DNA from: an uncultured Synergistia bacterium
Lineage (GTDB): Bacteria; Eremiobacterota; SpSt-956; JAKJGF01
NCBI GenBank assembly: GCA_937888925.1
Contig: CALARM010000681.1
Location: 1 to 10,591, forward strand
Direction of reading: 5' to 3'
Length of the DNA: 10,591 nt
The notes below the pieces were generated by a model. It saw only the letters and a list, made by a program, of their open reading frames with translations, searched no databases and was not told the origin of the DNA. This document shows positions 6,786 to 10,591 of this stretch, in pieces. Each line of letters opens with the position of its first letter. Within the stretch, counting starts at the first letter, position 1. Made by a program: the position numbers and the translations under genes.

Positions 6786-9242
6786 TCAGTAAAGCCATCC
6801 GTTATTTAACTGACGTAAAGCCTCATAGATTGCAACAGCAACAGAAGTAGAAAGATTGAAACTTCTGGCTTCGCCCCACATAGGTATGGAAAGGCACGAA
6901 TCTTCATGTTCTTTCAGCATAGATGCAGGAAGGCCCGGTGTTTCAGGGCCAAATACAAGGAAATCTTCCTTTTTATAAGAAACGGCAGTATAGGGTTTCG
7001 CTACATTGCTGGAAAAATAGAAAAATCTTCCACATGGAAAATCAGCATAAAGTTCTTCCATAGAAGGATAGTAGAACATATTAACAAGATGCCAGTAGTC
7101 GAGACCTGCCCGTTTCAGAGATCTATCCCGAAAAGAAAAGCCTAAATTGCCTACAAGATAAAGTTTCGAACCGGTTCCCGCACAGAGGCGCGCTATATTA
7201 CCGGTATTGGGTGGTATTTTAGGTTCATATAATACTATATTGATATAATTTTCCGGATAATAAGTTTCAGGCATTTTATTACACAGTTCCATAACACTTC
7301 TCCATTCCGATTGTTTTTTTTCTTCTCCTATACCGGCAGGTATCATTTCATCATAAGAATATTCTTTATCGTCACTCATGTCAGATGGCTCTTCCACAAA
7401 AGCCTCTCTTTTTTCAGGAGAACATTTTCCATATGGTTCCACATATTGATTCTGTTGTTTCTTCTCAAGTTTCTCCAGGGTTTTTTCTACAGTCCTCCTG
7501 ATGCCGGGATTTGTATCATGAAGTAAAAGAGACAGTTTGTCTATTATCAGAGCATCAGGTGCAAAATCTCTGAGGACTCCTGCTGCAGTTCTTCTTACTG
7601 AACTATTTTCATCTTTTAGATAATTTACTATAATCTCCGCTCCTGTACCAAGTTTTCCCAGCAATTTTAAAGCACATGATCTTACCTGCGGGTCTTGACT
7701 CTTCAGGGCAGATAAAATCACAGGTTTTGTCCTGTCGCCAAGAGACATTATAAATATTTCAACGGAATCCTTTATAATCGAATAGCTGTCACCTAGCCCT
7801 TTAACAAGAGCTTCTATGCCGGTATTACCGAGGGATAAAAGATTCTTATAATCTCTTCCGGCAAAATAATAATCTGCTTTTAAACATATATCATCTGTGT
7901 CCCATCCCATGTTATGAAGTGCAATAGCAGCGGAAAAACGGACATAATTGTGTTTATCCTTCAGGGCAGGTAAGATAATGGAAGAAGCTTCCATGCCCAT
8001 ATTCCCTGCAGCTTTTACGGCAAGTTTTCTGATATAGCTCCTTTTATGGCCTATAAAATCTTTTATCTCTTCCAGTGCTCTCGTATCTGCAAGTTTTCCC
8101 AGTGCTTTTATTACTTCAGCGCATACGGCCCAGTCTTCATCATAAAGAGTTTTCAAGAGGGCAGGTACAGCTTCTCTGGAGTCAGAGTTTCCGAGAGCTT
8201 TTGCAGAAAGAAACCTCACCTGTGGTCTGTCACTTTCAAGAGAAGAAACAAAAACAGAAGAAGCCCTTTTATCCTCTATAGAATACAGGGCTTCAACTAT
8301 AGAATCTTCAAACTCTTCCTTTCTTTTCCTGTATAAATCCATGAGAAAAGGGACAGAGACAGGATTCTTTATAGATCCGAGTGCTTTTATGGCAAGTCTC
8401 TTAATTTCGAGATTTTTATCATTTTTTATAATATCCATAAGAGGTTCTATAGAAGTACTGCTGGAAAGACCTGCAAGGGATTTCACGGCAGCCAGACGCA
8501 ATTCCGGTTCAGTTTCTTTCAGTTTATGACATAACACATCTACAGCTCTTTCATCTCCAATTTTTCCCAGGGCTTCAACTACTTTTATTTGCAGTTCCAG
8601 ATCTTCTTCTTTAAGAAGCTCCATAAGAGGAAGAAAAGCTCTTCTGTCGCCTATATTCCCTAAAGCTTCGGCAGCTCTTATATTAACCCTCAGATTGTTG
8701 AATTTCAATACTTCTATAAGAGGAACAACTGCCCTCTCATGTCCTATAATCCCAAGGGCATGGGCCGATTTACAGGCAAGATCCCAGTTTTTAGGAACAT
8801 AATTAAGATGTTCTATAAAAAGATAGAATGCTTCTTCACCGAGTTTAATCAATTCACCGAAATTACCACGTGCAAAATAATATCTCAGTTTTTCCTCAAA
8901 ACCGGAAGGTCTCCAGTCAAAACAGGTGAGCACCTCTGCAGCCATGGTATAAACCTTCCTCTCAGGATCACTTAAAGCTTTTACAAGTTCTCCTGTAGCA
9001 GATTTTTCCCGAAGCTGACCTATAGACCATATGGCATCACATCTGACATACCAGTCACGATCATTCATAGCTTCAATAAAAGCGGGAAGAGAAGAATCTT
9101 TAAAATATTCCATCAGTAAATCTGCTGCTTTATGTCTTACAGCAAGGTTTCTGTGTCTCAAAGCAGATTTTAAAAATTCCATATTTTTGCCTGTGAAATC
9201 CATAGACATAAATTCATGAGGAACAATATTTTGTATATTCAT
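6786..9242 (-). CDS. trmL: HEAT-repeat protein fused to TrmL-type tRNA (cytidine/uridine-34) 2'-O-methyltransferase
   Basis: An 818-residue cytoplasmic protein with no signal peptide. Residues about 20-593 are HEAT/PBS-lyase-type helical repeats, with recurring patterns such as AVRxxAAxALGxIGDxRA. Two long elements of related sequence, beginning near 110 and 447 (both with YYFA), interrupt the regular repeats. A charged linker spans 594-660. Residues 666-818 are a full-length SPOUT methyltransferase of the TrmL type: INIVLYEPKIPPNTGNIARL (667-686), FGPETPGLP (764-772) and IPMWGEARSFNLS (786-798), ending YEALRQL. TrmL uses S-adenosylmethionine to methylate the ribose of wobble base 34 in tRNA-Leu and normally stands alone at about 155-160 residues, so the N-terminal arm is extra. 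AAGGA lies 11 bases before ATG 9242. A second credible start is ATG 7292. The enzyme domain call is firm; the purpose of the HEAT arm is unknown. Confidence 0.9.
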   Translation of the reverse strand: MNIQNIVPHEFMSMDFTGKNMEFLKSALRHRNLAVRHKAADLLMEYFKDSSLPAFIEAMNDRDWYVRCDAIWSIGQLREKSATGELVKALSDPERKVYTMAAEVLTCFDWRPSGFEEKLRYYFARGNFGELIKLGEEAFYLFIEHLNYVPKNWDLACKSAHALGIIGHERAVVPLIEVLKFNNLRVNIRAAEALGNIGDRRAFLPLMELLKEEDLELQIKVVEALGKIGDERAVDVLCHKLKETEPELRLAAVKSLAGLSSSTSIEPLMDIIKNDKNLEIKRLAIKALGSIKNPVSVPFLMDLYRKRKEEFEDSIVEALYSIEDKRASSVFVSSLESDRPQVRFLSAKALGNSDSREAVPALLKTLYDEDWAVCAEVIKALGKLADTRALEEIKDFIGHKRSYIRKLAVKAAGNMGMEASSIILPALKDKHNYVRFSAAIALHNMGWDTDDICLKADYYFAGRDYKNLLSLGNTGIEALVKGLGDSYSIIKDSVEIFIMSLGDRTKPVILSALKSQDPQVRSCALKLLGKLGTGAEIIVNYLKDENSSVRRTAAGVLRDFAPDALIIDKLSLLLHDTNPGIRRTVEKTLEKLEKKQQNQYVEPYGKCSPEKREAFVEEPSDMSDDKEYSYDEMIPAGIGEEKKQSEWRSVMELCNKMPETYYPENYINIVLYEPKIPPNTGNIARLCAGTGSKLYLVGNLGFSFRDRSLKRAGLDYWHLVNMFYYPSMEELYADFPCGRFFYFSSNVAKPYTAVSYKKEDFLVFGPETPGLPASMLKEHEDSCLSIPMWGEARSFNLSTSVAVAIYEALRQLNNGWLY
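7290..7303 (-). promoter_or_regulatory. Internal ribosome-binding site and ATG that would give a free TrmL
   Basis: Inside the fusion gene GGAG (7300-7303) sits seven bases before an in-frame ATG (7290-7292, residue 651), which looks at least as good as the site at the gene's own start. Initiation here would give a 168-residue protein that is almost exactly a normal stand-alone TrmL. It could be a second product or a remnant of the gene's ancestral start. Confidence 0.45.
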
Positions 9243-9263
9243 AAGTAATTCAATCCTTATTTC

Positions 9264-9326
9264 GTGACGCGTAACGCGTGACGGGTATATTATAATTCGT
9301 GATGCGTAATGCGTAATGCGTATCTA
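9264..9326 (+). repeat. Heptanucleotide array of GTRAYGC type (nine in-phase units)
   Basis: Units start every seven bases from 9264 to 9320. The first three are GTGACGC, GTAACGC and GTGACGG; units at 9299, 9306 and 9313 are GTGATGC, GTAATGC and GTAATGC. The two middle units (9285-9298) are degenerate but keep the phase. The array lies just upstream of the HEAT-TrmL start. Confidence 0.8.
9289..9294 (-). promoter_or_regulatory. Possible -10 box for the HEAT-TrmL gene inside the heptamer array
   Basis: The minus strand reads TATAAT within the two degenerate heptamer units, 47 bases before ATG 9242. No clear -35 box is present at 16-18 bases, only a TTACGC-like hexamer, and there is no extended -10. 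AT-rich sequence makes chance matches likely. Confidence 0.3.
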
Positions 9327-9332
9327 ATCTCA

Positions 9333-9352
9333 GGGCGTTTAATTAAACGCCC
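9333..9352. repeat. Perfect 20-base palindrome
   Basis: GGGCGTTTAA is followed at once by its exact reverse complement, giving ten-base arms with no spacer. It lies between two heptamer arrays, about 90 bases after the LpxB-like gene's stop codon. There is no T-run on either side, so it is not a standard terminator; it may be a protein-binding site or part of a small dispersed repeat. Confidence 0.75.
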
Positions 9353-9371
9353 GTACTTACCATTTACGTCT

Positions 9372-9427
9372 CACTTTTCACTTTTCACTTTTCACTTTTC
9401 ACTTTTCACTCTTCACTTTTCACTCTC
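9372..9427 (-). repeat. Heptanucleotide array of CACTTTT type (eight units)
   Basis: Five exact CACTTTT units run from 9372 to 9406, followed by CACTCTT (9407), CACTTTT (9414) and CACTCTC (9421), all in phase. On the minus strand the unit reads AAAAGTG, that is GTGAAAA when permuted, so it belongs to the same GTRAnnn family. The array ends 13 bases before the stop codon of the LpxB-like gene. Confidence 0.85.
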
Positions 9428-9439
9428 CCCATATAAACA

Positions 9440-10591
9440 TCACCCATTATTGATACTTTCCAGAATTAATTTTACTGCCCTGTCTGCCGCTCCGGGAGAA
9501 TATAATCTTTTCAACTCTTCTGACATAGATTTAAGCTTTTCACTGTCTTTTAACAACTGAAGAGCTTTTGCAGTTACCTTTTCGGAGGTGATGACTTCAG
9601 TCATTTCGGGAACAATCTCCCTTCCTGCAAGAATATTCGGTAAAGCAGTAAAACCGAAAGTTTTCACAAGGTGTAATATCAATCTGCCTTTCAGATAGGA
9701 ACCGAAGGGTATTAAATCCAGGAGTCCGATAAACCCGCAGTAAGGTATTAAATCAGGTCTGTTCATAGGTGTTATTACGATCATAGGCTTCCCGAGAACT
9801 GCAGCCTCTGAAGATTTTGTTCCGGGAATAGTAATGACAAAGTCTGATTTTGCTATGGCTCCCGTCCCCCCCTGATATAAAAAAACTCTCACACCGGAAG
9901 AAGTTTCAAGATAATTACCTTCTTTCTGAAATTTCGCATCACTTCCTGTAAACCCCCGTGCAACAGGAGAAGATAAAATTTTCAGAAAAACATCCATTGA
10001 AATAAAGGGAGAAAGGGAAAGAATGAAAGAAGCAGCAGGAATTTCAATGGAAATAAGTTCTGCAATCTTAATAAAACATTTTACAAGGCACTTCAACTCA
10101 TGGGAGCGGCTCCCCGGCATGAAACAGATAACAGGATGTCCTGAAACCATGTCTTTATGTTCTTTCTCATCTTTCAGTTCATCCAGAACTGCATCTGCTA
10201 CAAATTCTCCTGTAACTTCAATTTTTTCTTCTTTTATACCATGTTCCAGCATAATATCTTTAAATTTTTTCTGTGGCACCAGATATTTAATAAAATAAGA
10301 ATCCCACATTTTATTGGCCCATTTATAGGCAATAGCTTTTATATTAAATCTCCGGGCCATAAGAGCAGAGTGAAACAGATCTCCTCCAAGATGAACTATA
10401 ATATGAGGAGGAAATTTTTCAAAAGTCTTCATTTTTTTATATAAAAACATAAAATATAAATATTCTTTGCCTGTAACAACACCGTCTATAAAAGACATTT
10501 CAGAGGCAACTCTTTTTTCCTGGCCGCTTGAAAAAACACATGGAAGGAGTACAAGTATAATATTATTACCGGTTTCTTTAAGTCTTCTCGC
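9440..10591 (-). CDS. LpxB-like glycosyltransferase (lipid-A-disaccharide synthase-related; N-terminus outside window)
   Basis: The frame is open from the window edge to the TGA at 9440-9442, 383 residues; the in-frame ATG at 10498 is probably internal because coding sequence continues upstream of it. It looks like a GT-B glycosyltransferase related to LpxB (family GT19), which joins UDP-diacylglucosamine and lipid X at the inner membrane. Counting from the window edge, conserved features are FMPGSRSHEL (157-166), IPGTKSSEAAVLGKP (255-269, the usual SGTxTLE region) and LPNILAGREIVPE (317-329, close to LpxB's C-terminal motif). The region corresponding to LpxB's YISPQVWAWR reads AYKWANKMW, and the PFE region reads VPQKKFKD, so it is well diverged and may use another acceptor. 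A free-standing sugar-nucleotide transferase for another glycolipid is the main alternative. Confidence 0.7.
   Translation of the reverse strand, partial: ARRLKETGNNIILVLLPCVFSSGQEKRVASEMSFIDGVVTGKEYLYFMFLYKKMKTFEKFPPHIIVHLGGDLFHSALMARRFNIKAIAYKWANKMWDSYFIKYLVPQKKFKDIMLEHGIKEEKIEVTGEFVADAVLDELKDEKEHKDMVSGHPVICFMPGSRSHELKCLVKCFIKIAELISIEIPAASFILSLSPFISMDVFLKILSSPVARGFTGSDAKFQKEGNYLETSSGVRVFLYQGGTGAIAKSDFVITIPGTKSSEAAVLGKPMIVITPMNRPDLIPYCGFIGLLDLIPFGSYLKGRLILHLVKTFGFTALPNILAGREIVPEMTEVITSEKVTAKALQLLKDSEKLKSMSEELKRLYSPGAADRAVKLILESINNG

Noticed and set aside
7290..7460. Frameshift or assembly join between HEAT and TrmL parts
   Set aside because: The frame is continuous through a plausible charged linker, with no stop codon or abrupt composition change; it cannot be fully excluded without read data.
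9333..9352. Intrinsic terminator for the LpxB-like gene
   Set aside because: The palindrome has no T-run after it on either strand.
9309..9560. Plus-strand frame of 83 codons with an HFSLFT-type repeated peptide
   Set aside because: It is a translation of the CACTTTT heptamers followed by antisense of the LpxB-like gene.
10498..10498. ATG at 10498 as the start of the LpxB-like gene
   Set aside because: The same frame continues for 31 further codons to the window edge with protein-like sequence (NNIILVLLPC), so the gene begins outside the window.

Overview
The window looks like the chromosome of a low-GC, AT-rich bacterium with two membranes. The evidence for a diderm is an LpxB-like glycosyltransferase, a TolB-like periplasmic propeller and several proteins with signal peptides. 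I cannot name the lineage. There are no tRNA, rRNA, CRISPR or transposase genes. All six genes lie on the minus strand and read right to left, and the two outermost run off the window.

In transcription order: (1) 10591 to 9440, an LpxB-like glycosyltransferase lacking its N-terminus here. (2) 9242 to 6786, an 818-residue HEAT-repeat protein fused to a complete TrmL-type tRNA 2'-O-methyltransferase. (3) 6437 to 5373, an unrecognised secreted protein ending in three cysteines, with its own promoter and a leader carrying several strong ribosome-binding sites. (4) 5288 to 2604, a large exported protein with four repeated small beta domains followed by a 5'-nucleotidase-like module whose metal ligands are nearly all replaced. 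(5) 2607 to 1666, a six-bladed TolB-like propeller that overlaps gene 4 by ATGA, so the two form a translationally coupled pair. (6) 1495 to 1, a NicO-family nickel/cobalt transporter with an exceptional (His-X)n loop, cut off at its C-terminus.

The gaps between genes hold arrays of a degenerate 7-base unit of the form GTRAnnn, in either orientation, at about 1551-1667, 6731-6752, 9264-9326 and 9372-9427. One set folds into a long hairpin directly behind the propeller gene. A perfect 20-base palindrome lies between two arrays at 9333-9352.

The genes do not form one obvious pathway. Genes 4 and 5 probably act together outside the cytoplasm. The transporter is an envelope metal-homeostasis protein, the LpxB-like enzyme points to envelope lipid or glycan synthesis, and the HEAT-TrmL fusion is a cytoplasmic tRNA-modification protein. 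The most unusual elements are the HEAT-TrmL fusion with a credible internal start, the pseudo-nucleotidase/propeller pair, the His-Asp loop, the heptamer arrays, and the leader in which a hairpin sits between each strong ribosome-binding site and its ATG.
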